Assembly (NCBI GenBank): GCA_036435485.1
Contig: CM071595.1
Location: 7,368,001 to 7,432,000, forward strand
Source: Saposhnikovia divaricata
Taxonomy: Eukaryota; Streptophyta; Magnoliopsida; Apiales; Apiaceae
DNA length: 64,000 nt
Direction: 5' to 3'
Shown here: piece by piece, positions 1-9,730 of the stretch
Layout of the letters: each line of letters starts with the position of its first letter
Numbering within the stretch: position 1 is the stretch's first letter
Notes under the pieces: generated by a model
The model's database searches: none
Seen by the model: the letters and a program-made list of their open reading frames with translations, nothing else
What the model was told of the DNA's origin: nothing
Translations under genes and position numbers: made by a program

Positions 1-1
1 G

Positions 2-1080
2 ATTCCTACAGAATTGGTAGCAGGCGCTTCTGGATCAGGGCAACTCGAAGGGGTGAAACGTGTCCCTTCCATCGGAGGGGTCGAAGGGTACACTATGATC
101 CGCTTCCGGACCGGTGAAGGATGGCTTGGCGAAGAGGTCCAAGGAAAAGGTCCTTTGGGGGCCCTTGATGCCTTCTCTTTGTCTCCAGACAAAGCTCGGT
201 TGGTAAGGATGAACGATGAAGAGGTGTTGGGGAACGCAAAGGAAATGTTGGGGAAGGTAAGGTTTCTTTTTGAACTTCTTCGTTTGATCCTTTTCGTTTC
301 TTCTTATTTAGTTTTGTCGGTATTGTTATGATGACTTCTTCATCTGTTTTCCAGTTTGGAAGTTATTTCATGGATGCGATGGAGAGGATGCTTTACAATA
401 AGCGTCAAGCGAGTTTAGAGTCTGAGAAGGCAAGCTTGGAGAGGAAGGCTAAGACAGAGGCTTGGGGAACGGCTGAAAAGGTTAAGGCCCAGTTGAATGG
501 TGTGAGCCAGGAATTAAAAAGTGAGAAAAAAGCTCATGGCGAGGTCGTTAAACAGTTGGCCGAAGCTCAAAGTCATCTGAAGACGGAGATGGGGACGTGT
601 GCTAATCTGCGATCCGAAATTGATTTGCTGAAGAAAGCTCTCATGAATAAGGAAACGGCTCTAAGTGAGATGACTAAAACCTTAGAGAAGGTGGAGCAAG
701 AGGCTTGCATTACCTACGATGATTGCGTGAAAAGGTATAAGGAATCAGCCGCTTTCAGAGAAGACGTAGAAGTCGAAGCGGGGATTTATCACGAGATGGG
801 TTTTAATGATTGTCTGGGTTTTGTTGGCGTGGGGAATGCCATTGATCTCAAGGTGCATTCTGTCGAGTGTTTTCGGGAGGCGGAGTTGGCCAAAGTCCAA
901 GAAACTCGAGAAGGGGATGACGGGGCCAAAGTCCAAGAAACTCGAGAAGGGAATGACGGGGATACCGTAGCGGTAGCCATGGGGGCTGAGAAGAATACGG
1001 TTGAAGCTGGTGGGGATGGACAACCTGTTGAAGAACCTAGGGTTGATCCCGAGAAGATGGATGATGCTGCAGCCGTCTAG
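2..1080 (+). CDS. Spliced antisense gene of the Tat element (coiled-coil protein, 5' partial)
   Basis: The frame is open at the left edge, so the start lies outside the window. Two exons are visible: 2-256 and 355-1080, joined by a 98-bp intron with GT at 257-258 and AG at 353-354. Both junctions fall between codons, so splicing joins ...EMLGK to FGSYFMDAMERM... in frame. Exon 2 begins with a long, charged, heptad-rich stretch (about 400-760) that should form a coiled coil, then a more globular part, and ends in an acidic tail. In the tail a 12-residue unit containing KVQETREG is tandemly repeated (36-bp DNA repeats at 888 and 924). It lies opposite in direction to gag-pol and downstream of it, where Tat elements such as Grande are known to carry extra antisense ORFs. 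Function is unknown; I see no catalytic motif. Confidence 0.72.
257..354 (+). other. Phase-0 intron of the antisense gene
   Basis: The donor reads AAG/GTAAGG and the acceptor TTTTCCAG/TTT. The stretch is T-rich before the acceptor. Without splicing the first frame ends at 331, and the second frame starts at a poor Met inside the intron. Removal joins the two frames exactly. Confidence 0.68.
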
Positions 1081-1547
1081 GTGGCGGTCTTATGCTTGCG
1101 ATGTTTTGTTTTGAAGTACTTTTCCTTATTATCTCACTGTAAGCCTAAAGGGCGTAACTTGAAATTTTTATTTTGTGGATTAGTCCTTTTTATGCTAATT
1201 CTTGCTTTTTCTGTGGGTTCCTCATTTTTTGCACTTAATTTTATGATGGATGATTGGGGGTTTTGCCTTCCCCAAACAGTATGCATCCTTTAGGTTGCAT
1301 GGTGATCCTGTTTGTGACACGGGTCGTAGATGTTGATGAAACCCTGGGTGTAGAGAGTGTTTATTTGAATAGTGCTTGTTAGCCGTAGCCTTGCATCTTT
1401 CTTGTTTTTTGGGTTTTGTAATTTTGACGGTCAAGTCTTGGGTCTCCGCACGTTGACTTTGGTTTTAATGCTGTTGCGGGTTTCCAAGGGTCATGGGGAG
1501 TATGGGACGTTTGGTCTTTTGACCCGTCTCATAACTCCTTTTTCACT
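1081..1547 (+). other. Region between the two antisense genes
   Basis: T-rich sequence after the stop of the first antisense gene, likely its 3' untranslated region and then the promoter of the next gene. Short frames here show no protein-like composition. No terminator or poly(A) site could be fixed by eye. Confidence 0.4.
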
Positions 1548-1555
1548 TATAAATA
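1548..1555 (+). promoter_or_regulatory. TATA box of the second antisense gene
   Basis: TATAAATA lies 69 bases before the ATG at 1624, after a GC-richer stretch and before a pyrimidine-rich leader (CTTTCTCTTCTTTTAC). The layout is that of a normal plant pol II promoter facing away from gag-pol. Confidence 0.55.
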
Positions 1556-1623
1556 TCACCCTTTGTTTATTAGCATCTTTCATCCTTTTCTCCTGAATCA
1601 TAATTTCCTTTCTCTTCTTTTAC

Positions 1624-1869
1624 ATGGATCCAAAAAATTTGATCTATCTCTGGGAGGAAAATAAAGTGATCGTGGATGGGCTTGTTTTTGATGGGCCAGA
1701 ATCTGTAGCTGACTTTCCAGAGATCTTCCGCAAGATCGAGGAGGCGTTGGCTAGGCGAAAAGAAGCCCAGGAGGAAGCTCAGAAGATGGCGGAGAAGAAG
1801 AAGAAGGATGGTGATAACGGGGGTGGAGATGCAGGTTCCTCTTCCAGCTCTATTGCACAGGTTGCATAG
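1624..1869 (+). CDS. Second antisense gene of the Tat element: small charged protein, 81 aa
   Basis: An ATG in good context follows a TATA box and a pyrimidine-rich leader. The product starts MDPKNLIYLWEENK, has a short folded-looking part (about residues 1-40), then an Ala/Glu/Lys-rich helix (about 40-65) and a Gly/Asp/Ser-rich tail. The 3' flank is AT-rich and holds AATAATGG near 1945, a possible poly(A) signal. I do not recognise the family. It may be an accessory protein of the element or the last exon of a larger antisense transcript. No RNA-binding or enzymatic motif is visible. Confidence 0.5.
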   Translation: MDPKNLIYLWEENKVIVDGLVFDGPESVADFPEIFRKIEEALARRKEAQEEAQKMAEKKKKDGDNGGGDAGSSSSSIAQVA

Positions 1870-3366
1870 CTGGTTGGAGTTGGAGGGGGAATTTTTATGT
1901 TTTTATTTTGAAAAAATTTGTATCTTGTTTTTTAATTATGAATGAATAATGGTCCGGTTTCTTTTTACTTTTTGCCTTTCTTTTTGTTGATTTATTTTGC
2001 ATTGTTCCTGGCCTGGAGAAGGTCAGTTAATATTTCAAAAAGAGTATTAACTGTATGATTTATCCTAAGCATACAGTTAATTCGATTATGTTCTAATATA
2101 ATTTTTCCTGAAACTTCATTATGAGGGAAATGAATGAGTGGGTTATACTAGTATTCGATGCTGTAGGTAATTGGATGCAGGCACAGGTTGCCATAATCGA
2201 AGCGAATATTCTGGCTATTTGCACCTTAGCTATGTGGCCGTAGCTGTTTGAATACCTTCGGATGAAGAGATGTTTGCGAAATGATATTACATAGAAAGAT
2301 TTAAAATTATGCAAAATTCAATATGTAATGGTCATATTTGTAGGCTTTTGAATGAAAGGGTTAAAACACGGCCAGGGCCGTAGCCGAAGGCCTTTAAATT
2401 CTATAAGTGGGCATGCTAAGTCATGTGTTGATTCTCGTTTTAGTTTTTTCTGAAAACAACATAGAGTTTGGGTGAATCATTATCGAACATACAAAATCTG
2501 GATAATTTAAACAATGCAGAATCTGGACAATATAATCAAAAGTTCTACTTTCGAGTTTTTTAATTGATATGGGTAGGGTTTTTCCCGTTGAATGAAAGGG
2601 TTAAAACACATCCTTTTACGAGGAAGGCATGGCTAGAGCCGTAGCCGAAGGCCTTTAGATTCCGTAGCCCTGTAGGGATCATATTTGAACCGCCAGTTAT
2701 GCCTGAGTATAATCTTTCAGGAAAATGTAGATATCGTAAGTCATTCGTTCATTTCTCGCTGTTTTTTCTCCGGAGGAAGAAAGGGAGTCCAGATAGTATA
2801 ATAATTTTAGAACAAGATTCAGATGACATAAACAAAGTCGAATCTGGACAATATAATCAAATATTCGTTTAGGTATTAGTTTGAGCGATAAGCCTTTTCC
2901 TGTCTGACCAGGGAACCAATTCATGCCGTAGTTTCTTTGGAACTACATATGTTGGCTTAAGAATGAAAAGGTGTTGTACCAGAATCTATTCATGCCGTAG
3001 CCTAAATAGGGCTACATATGTTGGCCCATTAATGAATAGATTGCCCCATCTATGCCTTTAGTCCTGTTCGAACTAATCATATTGGCTATTTGAATAGGGG
3101 CTATAGATATCCTCAAATACATAGGCATGGCCTCATAGGTATAAGGCTTTGGTCTCGGGAGACAGAGAAATATTTGGCAGATATGATACAACATAGCCAA
3201 TTTAAACGATATAATAATTTAAACGAGTACCCAAACACGTACACACAGTGATAATTTATACATATAATAATTCCGTACACATCAAAACAAGATAAGTAAC
3301 TTTTAAGTTACTGCTAGTGGGTTCTTTTACAGCAAAAGCATAAGGTAGATGGGGTAGAAACAGTAC
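1870..3366. repeat. Diverged direct repeats between gag-pol and the antisense genes
   Basis: No gene is visible. A block beginning GAATGAAAGGGTTAAAACAC and carrying CCGTAGCCGAAGGCCTTTA occurs at 2350 and again at 2590. The phrase AATCTGGACAATATAATCAA occurs near 2520 and 2840. A 69-bp unit starting CATGCCGTAG and containing CTACATATGTTGGC occurs at 2922 and 2991, with a decayed third copy near 3050. Such repeat-rich spacers downstream of pol are common in Tat/Ogre elements. Confidence 0.7.
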
Positions 3367-6300
3367 CTAAGGGAAGAATCTCTTGAGATGGATCGCGTGC
3401 CAGGTGTTGGGGATTATCTCCCCATTGAGTCTAGCAAGAACATAAGTACCTGGTCGAAGAGCTTTTCGTACCACATAAGGGCCTTCCCATACAGGGTCCA
3501 GTTTTTTGGTGTGAGATGGGTCTGAAACAGCTGTAGACCGTAGCACTTTGTCCCCTTCCTGAAATTGCCGAGGGTGGATCTTTTTGAAATATTTGGCCGT
3601 CGCCTGTTTGTACGTGGCCATGCGGATGACCGCATTCTCTCTTCTTTCTTCTATCAAATCCAGGTTCGTTCGAAGTCCTATTTCATTAAGCCGTTGATCA
3701 TAACTTTGCACTCGGTGAGAAGTCTCTCCAATTTCCACTGGTATCAGGGCCTCGGTTCCATATGTGAGTCTGAAAGGACTTTCCCCTGTGGGCTTCCTAT
3801 TGTCAGTTCTGTAAGCCCACAGGATGTTGTGGAGCTCTTCGGCCCACAATGATTTATGTTCTTCAAGATTTTTCTGGAGGCTTCTTAGAAGACTGCGGTT
3901 GGTTACCTCAACCTGGCCATTAGACTGGGGGTATGCTACAGAAGATCTTCGATGTTGAATGAGGTAGGCGGAGAGATAGTCTTCAAAATCGGCATCAATG
4001 AATTGCCTTCCATTGTCAGTTATCAACACTCTGGGGATTCCGAATCGAGTCACCACGGCCTCGTGAAAGAACTTTCGACACACAGTAGCTGTGATATGAG
4101 CCACTGCCTTGGCCTCTACCCATTTAGTCATGTAGTCGACCGCCACTATGAGAAACTTCAGGGCTCCTTTGGCTGGAGGAAATGGTCCGACAATGTCCAT
4201 GCCCCAGACGTCAAAAGGTATCGGAGATAATATAGAGGAAGGTAGAACCGGGGGTTGTCTGGGAATCGAAGCAAATAGCTGGCACTTAGTGCACTGTTTG
4301 ACATAGGTTAGGCAATCTTGCCTCAACGTGGGCCAATAATACCCTTGTCTGAGGATTTTGTGTGCTAATGCTTCTCCCGACGAATGGCTTCCGCAAATCC
4401 CTTCATGAACTTCTAACATGCAATAGTCAGACTCGGGACAGTCTATACATTTGAGAAGGGGTGCCAAGAAGGATCTTCGGTAGAGACATTCGTTAACCAC
4501 AGAATATTGTGCCGCTTTCGCCCTCAGCCTTTGGGCTGCCTTTTTATCTTCGGGAAGGATTCCTTCTTGTATATATAGAAGGATCGGAGTCATCCAATTA
4601 GGGCCCTGGGTTATCATTATGACTTGTAGGTGTTCGTCCGCAGGCATATTGACTGAAGGAACCGTTAGGGTAGAGTGATAGATGGCAGTGGTCATTTCAG
4701 CCTCTTCGGCTGTAGCCAACCTTGCCAAAGTGTCTGCCCTCTGATTCTCCCCCCTCATGATTCCGGTGAGTGTGACTTCCTCGAACTGTGACAAGCGTTC
4801 TTTCGTTTCTGTCAGATATTGTACCAGCATTGGTGACTTGGTTGTAAAACTACCTTGAATCTGATTTACTACCAACTGTGAATCACTGTATGCTTGAAGG
4901 CTTCGAATCTGTAAGGCTTTGGCGAGGCGGAGACCCGCAAGGAGTGCCTCATATTCGGAACAATTATTTGTAGTTGGGAAAGCGAATCTGATTGATTGCT
5001 GTACCTCAAACCCATCAGGGCTGATCAGAAGGACGCCTGCCCCGCTACTGTCCGTTGTTGTGGAACCATCGACGAACAACTTCCAAGGAGAGGGTAATTT
5101 TTGTGAGGGAGTACTCAAGTGGGGATCAATCTCTTCATCCGGCAATCCGGAGCATTCAACTAAGAAATCAGCTAAGGCCTGGCCTTTTATTGAAACTCTT
5201 GGTAGATACGTGATGTTGAACTGGCTTAGTTCGACCGCCCAGTTGACTAATCTCCCGGATAAGTCTGGCTTGTGGAGTATTTTCCGCAATGGATGGTTGG
5301 TGTAAACATTGATATCATGTCCTTGGAAATAAGGCCGTAGCTTCCGACTGGCCAGTAAGAGACAATACACCATTTTTTCTATGGTTGGGTAACGAATCTC
5401 TGCATTCCTGAGTACATGGCTGACATAGTAGATGGGTAACTGCTTTCCATTTTCCTCTCGGATGAGACATGAGCTTACGGCTTCGTTGGCCACAGCAAGA
5501 TATAGGTATAATGGTTCACCCGTGACTGGACGGGATAGTACTGGAGGAGAAGCGAGGTACCTTTTTAGAGATTCGAAGGCTTCCTGGCATGATTTTGTCC
5601 ATTCTATTTGTCGAGACTTGCTAACCCCCTTCAAAACTTCGAAGAATGGTAAACTTTTTTCTGACAGTTTGGATATAAAGCGTCGCAGAGAAGTCAGACA
5701 TCCATTGAGGGATTGTACATGTTTAGGAGTGGATGGGGGTGGCATGTCCAGAATGGCTTTTGTCTTGTCAGGGTTAGCTTCAATTCCCTTGGCGCTAATT
5801 ACGTGACCCAGAAACTTACCACTGGCTACGCCAAAAGTGCACTTAGAAGGATTAAGCTTGAGGTTAGACCTTCTCAAGTTTTCAAAAGTTTCCCGTAGGT
5901 CGACCAGGTGAGCTTCTCTGCTTTGAGACTTGACTATAACATCATCCACATATACCTCTAGGTTTTTCCCAATTTGGGTTGAAAAAATCTCGTTCATCGC
6001 TTTTTGGTAGGTTGCCCCTGCATTCATCAATCCCATCGGAAGCACTCGATAAGCATACACAGCCCTATGGGTAATGGAGGAGGTTTTTGGTCTGTCTTCC
6101 GGAGCTAAGCTGATTTGATTATAGCCTGAGAAGGCATCCAGAAAACTGAACAAGACATATCCCGCCGTAGCATCGATAAGATGGTCTATTGTGGGCAGGG
6201 GGTAGTAGTCCTTCGGTGTAGCCCTGTTTAGATCCGTGTAGTCTATGCATACCCTCCACTTCCCGTTGGGTTTCTTCACCAGGACCACATTGGCTATCCA

Positions 6301-8976
6301 TTCGGGAAATTGGATTTCGTAGATGAAGTTTGCCTTTAACAACTTGCTGATTTCTTCGTCCACAGCTTGTTGCCTTTCGGGAGCAAAATTCCGTCTTTTT
6401 TGTTTGACGGATTTTTTATCCGGGTCTAGATGCAAGCGATGTAGAGAGATGGTTTCATCTAGACCCGGCATATCCTCCGGCTTCCATGCGAACACATCAG
6501 CATATTCTCGAAGCAACTGTATGACCTCTCCTTTCAGGGGTTCTTCGAGGCCTTGCCCCACGGACAGTAATTTCAAAGGGTCTCCAACAACCAATTCCAC
6601 TTGTTCAGTCGGCTCACCCGGAACTGCCTTCGGAAGACGGGAGGTTTGGTGTTGGTCTTCGTTTCTGGGATTGGGCTGATAAGAGTTTTCGATGAACAGA
6701 ACCTGTGTTCCTTCGGACTTGGGGGCCTTGGAGGCACTTCCCGAGTCGACCCTTTTTTCAAATTCAAATATCTTCCTTTTACGAGGATTGGTTTGAGCCA
6801 GATTGAGTGAGGCAGAATAGCACAGTAACGACGCTTTAGCGTCTGACTTCAAAGCACCCGTGCCCTCGGGAGTTGGAAACTTTACTTTCATGTGTGGAGT
6901 GGAAATAATGGCTCCCAGGTAGAACAAGGTTGGTCTCCCAATTATGACATTATACGAAGAAGCAATATCGATTATATAGTATCTAACAAGGGCAGTTACT
7001 TCTTGGGGGGAGGTACCAAAGGTGGTAGGTAGGTCGATCGTACCTTGTATCGGAACAGCATTATTCCCGAAGCCGTAGAGGGGCCCCCTTGTGTCTTCAG
7101 CACTCTGGTTTTCAATCTGTCCATCCAATATCATCCTTCTCAAAGTGTGCCGGAAGATGATATCTACTGAAGAACCATTGTCTATCAGAACTTTCTTTAC
7201 GTCTTGACCTGCTATGTCCAACTGGACGGTGAGAGGGCCACTCTGACATTCATCTCCTTCTGGATAGTCCTTGTCTGTGAATGAGATTGTCGATTCAGAC
7301 CATCGGAATGCCTTCTGAGCATCCAAGTGTAGGATTTCCCTCTTATGTGGAGGTGGATTTTCTCCTCCCATGATCATGTCTACGACATGCCTGGCTGGTT
7401 GTCCTCTACCACGAGGTTCTGGTGGGGGGGCGTTCTGTCGCCGTGGCTGTACATAGTCGTTTAGTAAGTCTCTCTTGATGAGTCTTTCTAAGAAATACTT
7501 CAATGAAGTGCATTCATCTGTGTGGTGACCCACACTCGCATGATAAGCGCAGAATCGGGTTTTATCCCTCTTGTCTGCTGGGGTTCTCATCGGAGGTGGT
7601 TCCTGGAAAAAGTCTCTATTTCGGATGCACTCCAAGATTGCCGAAGGACTCCTGTTGAGAGGGGTGAAGGTTGGAGCCTCTTTGGCCTGACGGGGTGGGG
7701 CTCTTAGGTCCGTAGGGAAGTTCTTTTTCCCCGTCCCTCGAAAATCATCTATCCCATCCACTTGCATATTCCTTGGTTCTGAACCGGATGCCCTATTTCG
7801 AGAACTGGGATAGTATGCCCTTAGTCTTTCGTCCGTAGCAATATAAGCCGTGGCGATACTGTAGGCCTCGTAGAGGTCTTCCGGTTCTTTGTTGCATAGC
7901 TCCTTACAACAATCTTTGCATTCTTCGTAATTCATATTTCTTACAAACGAATCCACCGCGGTGGCTGGTTTAAGCTCTCTGACTTTAGACGCGGCCGTCT
8001 TGAACTTCTGTATATAATCTCGCAATGATTCCCCAGGATTTTGCTTTACATTTTCTAAAGAAATGGTGTGCACTGCGTGAGGAATATTTACTCGGAACTT
8101 GGCCAAGAACACGACCTTAAATTCTTCCCACGAGTTGATACTTCTGGGGGGTAAACTCGAAAACCATGTCCTCGCGTAAGCTTTGAGTGTAGATATAAAC
8201 AAACGACACTTTGTTATATCATTATATCTGTGGCAGATCATTAAATTTTCATAATAGCTGAGATGGTCATTGGGGTCTGTGGTACCATCGAAAGACTCCA
8301 GCCCTGTTATCTTGACTCCTAGATCCACCTGAGACACTTCTAAGATTTCAGAAAACGGGGACCTTCCCCCATTCATGTTTAATAGGGGTCCGGCTGCCAA
8401 GTCTTCCAACCGGGCTAACCTTGCCATTAATTCTTCCTGTCTTTCCTGACGTGGGGCCGAAGAGTTCTGTTGGATTATTATGGGAGGGATTCTTCTGCGG
8501 TGGTTCCCTGATCTAGACCTCCTGCGCCTTTCCGCACCGGGGCTTCTCTCTCGATAAGACCTCCTAGCACGGGGTTCTGTTCGTCCGGACAACCGGGAGA
8601 ATACGGATCCCCGGGACCCTGAGGATGAACGCTCCGGACGCTGTCGGAGTGAGCGGCTGGAGCTAGAGCTTGGGCGACGTTCTTCGTCGCGTGATGAGGA
8701 GAAAGAACGCTCCGAATGATAATCTTCAGGGAACTGGGTAGCGAAGGAGCCCTGCCTTTCATCTGGATAGTAGGGCTGATAATGTGCTTCATGATAATTC
8801 CCTGCCATCTGGGCTGTCAGTCGATCCATTTGTTCTTGCATATATCTCTGCTGTGCTCTCAGATGCGAGAACTGGCTGTGTATGGGTGAACGAGGGGGTG
8901 AGTGTGATGCTGAATGAGAAAAACTTCTCTGAGTACTGGATTCTCGACTCATCTTTCTTGTGGTAGATACTAGCAC
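3367..8976 (-). CDS. gag-pol: Gag-Pol polyprotein, Tat-type Ty3/gypsy, uninterrupted, 1869 aa
   Basis: One frame holds every domain needed for retrotransposition. Residues 1-190 are Ser/Arg-rich. Retrotrans_gag spans about 215-380. A Cys/His knuckle (CAYHASVGHHTDEC) is near 476-489. The aspartic protease active site is D599 in LIDNGSS, the DNG form usual in this lineage. RT spans about 860-1090 with YVDD at 1009-1012. The first RNase H (about 1150-1275) has lost its acidic catalytic residues. The second, archaeal-type RNase H (about 1297-1425) keeps D1303, E1341 or E1343, D1365 and D1415. Integrase has the HHCC finger (H1524, H1531, C1562, C1565) and the DD35E triad D1594, D1654, E1690. The start at 8976 is 68 bases after the primer site; Met9 is an alternative. 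No stop or frameshift is seen. Confidence 0.96.
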   Translation of the reverse strand: MLVSTTRKMSRESSTQRSFSHSASHSPPRSPIHSQFSHLRAQQRYMQEQMDRLTAQMAGNYHEAHYQPYYPDERQGSFATQFPEDYHSERSFSSSRDEERRPSSSSSRSLRQRPERSSSGSRGSVFSRLSGRTEPRARRSYRERSPGAERRRRSRSGNHRRRIPPIIIQQNSSAPRQERQEELMARLARLEDLAAGPLLNMNGGRSPFSEILEVSQVDLGVKITGLESFDGTTDPNDHLSYYENLMICHRYNDITKCRLFISTLKAYARTWFSSLPPRSINSWEEFKVVFLAKFRVNIPHAVHTISLENVKQNPGESLRDYIQKFKTAASKVRELKPATAVDSFVRNMNYEECKDCCKELCNKEPEDLYEAYSIATAYIATDERLRAYYPSSRNRASGSEPRNMQVDGIDDFRGTGKKNFPTDLRAPPRQAKEAPTFTPLNRSPSAILECIRNRDFFQEPPPMRTPADKRDKTRFCAYHASVGHHTDECTSLKYFLERLIKRDLLNDYVQPRRQNAPPPEPRGRGQPARHVVDMIMGGENPPPHKREILHLDAQKAFRWSESTISFTDKDYPEGDECQSGPLTVQLDIAGQDVKKVLIDNGSSVDIIFRHTLRRMILDGQIENQSAEDTRGPLYGFGNNAVPIQGTIDLPTTFGTSPQEVTALVRYYIIDIASSYNVIIGRPTLFYLGAIISTPHMKVKFPTPEGTGALKSDAKASLLCYSASLNLAQTNPRKRKIFEFEKRVDSGSASKAPKSEGTQVLFIENSYQPNPRNEDQHQTSRLPKAVPGEPTEQVELVVGDPLKLLSVGQGLEEPLKGEVIQLLREYADVFAWKPEDMPGLDETISLHRLHLDPDKKSVKQKRRNFAPERQQAVDEEISKLLKANFIYEIQFPEWIANVVLVKKPNGKWRVCIDYTDLNRATPKDYYPLPTIDHLIDATAGYVLFSFLDAFSGYNQISLAPEDRPKTSSITHRAVYAYRVLPMGLMNAGATYQKAMNEIFSTQIGKNLEVYVDDVIVKSQSREAHLVDLRETFENLRRSNLKLNPSKCTFGVASGKFLGHVISAKGIEANPDKTKAILDMPPPSTPKHVQSLNGCLTSLRRFISKLSEKSLPFFEVLKGVSKSRQIEWTKSCQEAFESLKRYLASPPVLSRPVTGEPLYLYLAVANEAVSSCLIREENGKQLPIYYVSHVLRNAEIRYPTIEKMVYCLLLASRKLRPYFQGHDINVYTNHPLRKILHKPDLSGRLVNWAVELSQFNITYLPRVSIKGQALADFLVECSGLPDEEIDPHLSTPSQKLPSPWKLFVDGSTTTDSSGAGVLLISPDGFEVQQSIRFAFPTTNNCSEYEALLAGLRLAKALQIRSLQAYSDSQLVVNQIQGSFTTKSPMLVQYLTETKERLSQFEEVTLTGIMRGENQRADTLARLATAEEAEMTTAIYHSTLTVPSVNMPADEHLQVIMITQGPNWMTPILLYIQEGILPEDKKAAQRLRAKAAQYSVVNECLYRRSFLAPLLKCIDCPESDYCMLEVHEGICGSHSSGEALAHKILRQGYYWPTLRQDCLTYVKQCTKCQLFASIPRQPPVLPSSILSPIPFDVWGMDIVGPFPPAKGALKFLIVAVDYMTKWVEAKAVAHITATVCRKFFHEAVVTRFGIPRVLITDNGRQFIDADFEDYLSAYLIQHRRSSVAYPQSNGQVEVTNRSLLRSLQKNLEEHKSLWAEELHNILWAYRTDNRKPTGESPFRLTYGTEALIPVEIGETSHRVQSYDQRLNEIGLRTNLDLIEERRENAVIRMATYKQATAKYFKKIHPRQFQEGDKVLRSTAVSDPSHTKKLDPVWEGPYVVRKALRPGTYVLARLNGEIIPNTWHAIHLKRFFP

Positions 8977-9043
8977 GTATCCAAATCTGTGTTTTAAGTC
9001 TTAGTTCCGGGTCGTTGTGGGTTGATGGGATAAGCACTTTTGA

Positions 9044-9061
9044 TCCCCGGCGGCGGCGCCA
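9044..9061 (-). other. Primer binding site, tRNA-Asp type
   Basis: On the minus strand the site reads TGGCGCCGCCGCCGGGGA, two bases inside the LTR end. It matches the 3' end of plant tRNA-Asp except for two adjacent positions. Confidence 0.8.
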
Positions 9062-9173
9062 AATGATGGACTACAGATATTCTAGCTTTGATCCGTAGCG
9101 ATCATCAGAAGATTTAGATGGTGGTGTGTGTGTGTATTATTTTGTCAACCTTTTTTCCGTTGGCCTCTCCTCT

Positions 9174-9202
9174 CTATATATAGCCCATTCATTGGCCACG
9201 TG
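9174..9202 (-). promoter_or_regulatory. LTR core promoter (G-box, CCAAT box, TATA box)
   Basis: Read on the minus strand: CACGTG (9202-9197), CCAAT (9195-9191), then CTATATATAG (9183-9174). The order and tight spacing suit a pol II start driving gag-pol. A G-box suggests possible light, ABA or stress input; that is inference. Confidence 0.6.
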
Positions 9203-9415
9203 TTTTCTTTCTGTTCCTCCGTTATGCCCCCGCCGTTGATCTCATGGAAGTAGGATAGCCAATGAGCTGGAGCTGTCAGGCCAGCTGTTCGTTTGGTAGG
9301 GGTAGAATAGGTGACGGGGTGAAGCTAAGGGGTTATGCGTCGGGACAGGTGGATAAAGGTAGGACACATGTCTGAGGACTCGCCATTGGGATCTACGCCC
9401 ATATGGTCGACCTTA

Positions 9416-9444
9416 AACCGTAGCCCCGTAGGGGCGCTACGGTT
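9416..9444. repeat. Inverted repeat in the LTR
   Basis: Nine-base perfect arms AACCGTAGC and GCTACGGTT flank CCCGTAGGGGC, which can pair further. CCGTAGC also recurs in the spacer at 2340-3010. Confidence 0.6.
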
Positions 9445-9664
9445 GTAGCTGGTCTGGGGTGTCGTTCTTTTGGCTTCGGCCTGAGCCGTAGGGCTGGGGT
9501 TATTTTGTCCATCAGGGACCTAAAAATAACATATGTTTTTATACATGTTTAGGCAACCTTCAAGTTGCATAGCCCGTTTATAAGTTCACACGGTTTTCAA
9601 TAATTTCTTAAAAATCTCTTATCTTAAAGATTTAATATATGATTAAAATTACAATTTTTTCATC

Positions 9665-9671
9665 TATAAAT
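9665..9671 (+). promoter_or_regulatory. TATA box of HyPRP gene 1
   Basis: TATAAAT lies 66 bases before the ATG at 9731, in an AT-rich proximal region just outside the Tat LTR. Confidence 0.6.
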
Positions 9672-9730
9672 TGTATAATCTATTTCACTAATATCATCAC
9701 AAATCAAGTAGCAAGCCTTTCTCCCCCAAC

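Larger units (their letters stand above)
1..9514 (-). mobile_element. Ty3/gypsy retrotransposon, Tat lineage, partial (left end outside window)
   Basis: Read on the minus strand, the order is LTR (9064-9514), primer binding site (9044-9061), gag-pol (8976-3367), a repeat-rich spacer (about 3366-1870) and a region carrying two genes on the opposite strand (1869 to the left edge). The second RNase H after RT-RNase H and the tRNA-Asp-like primer site are hallmarks of the Tat lineage. No second LTR is seen to the left, so the 3' LTR must lie outside the window. The gag-pol frame is unbroken, so this is a young or recently active copy. GC content and the recurrent motif CCGTAGC set it apart from the AT-rich DNA to its right. 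Confidence 0.92.
9064..9514 (-). repeat. 5' LTR of the Tat element, 451 bp
   Basis: Both ends carry the 7-bp inverted repeat TGATGGA/TCCATCA, and the inner end abuts the primer site. The flanking bases GGGAC (9515-9519) are the expected target-site copy, but the other copy is outside the window. Confidence 0.85.

Noticed and set aside
4919..8966. Several plus-strand frames of 60-128 codons across the Tat gag-pol
   Set aside because: They overlap conserved gag-pol domains in antisense and have no start context, promoter or protein-like composition.
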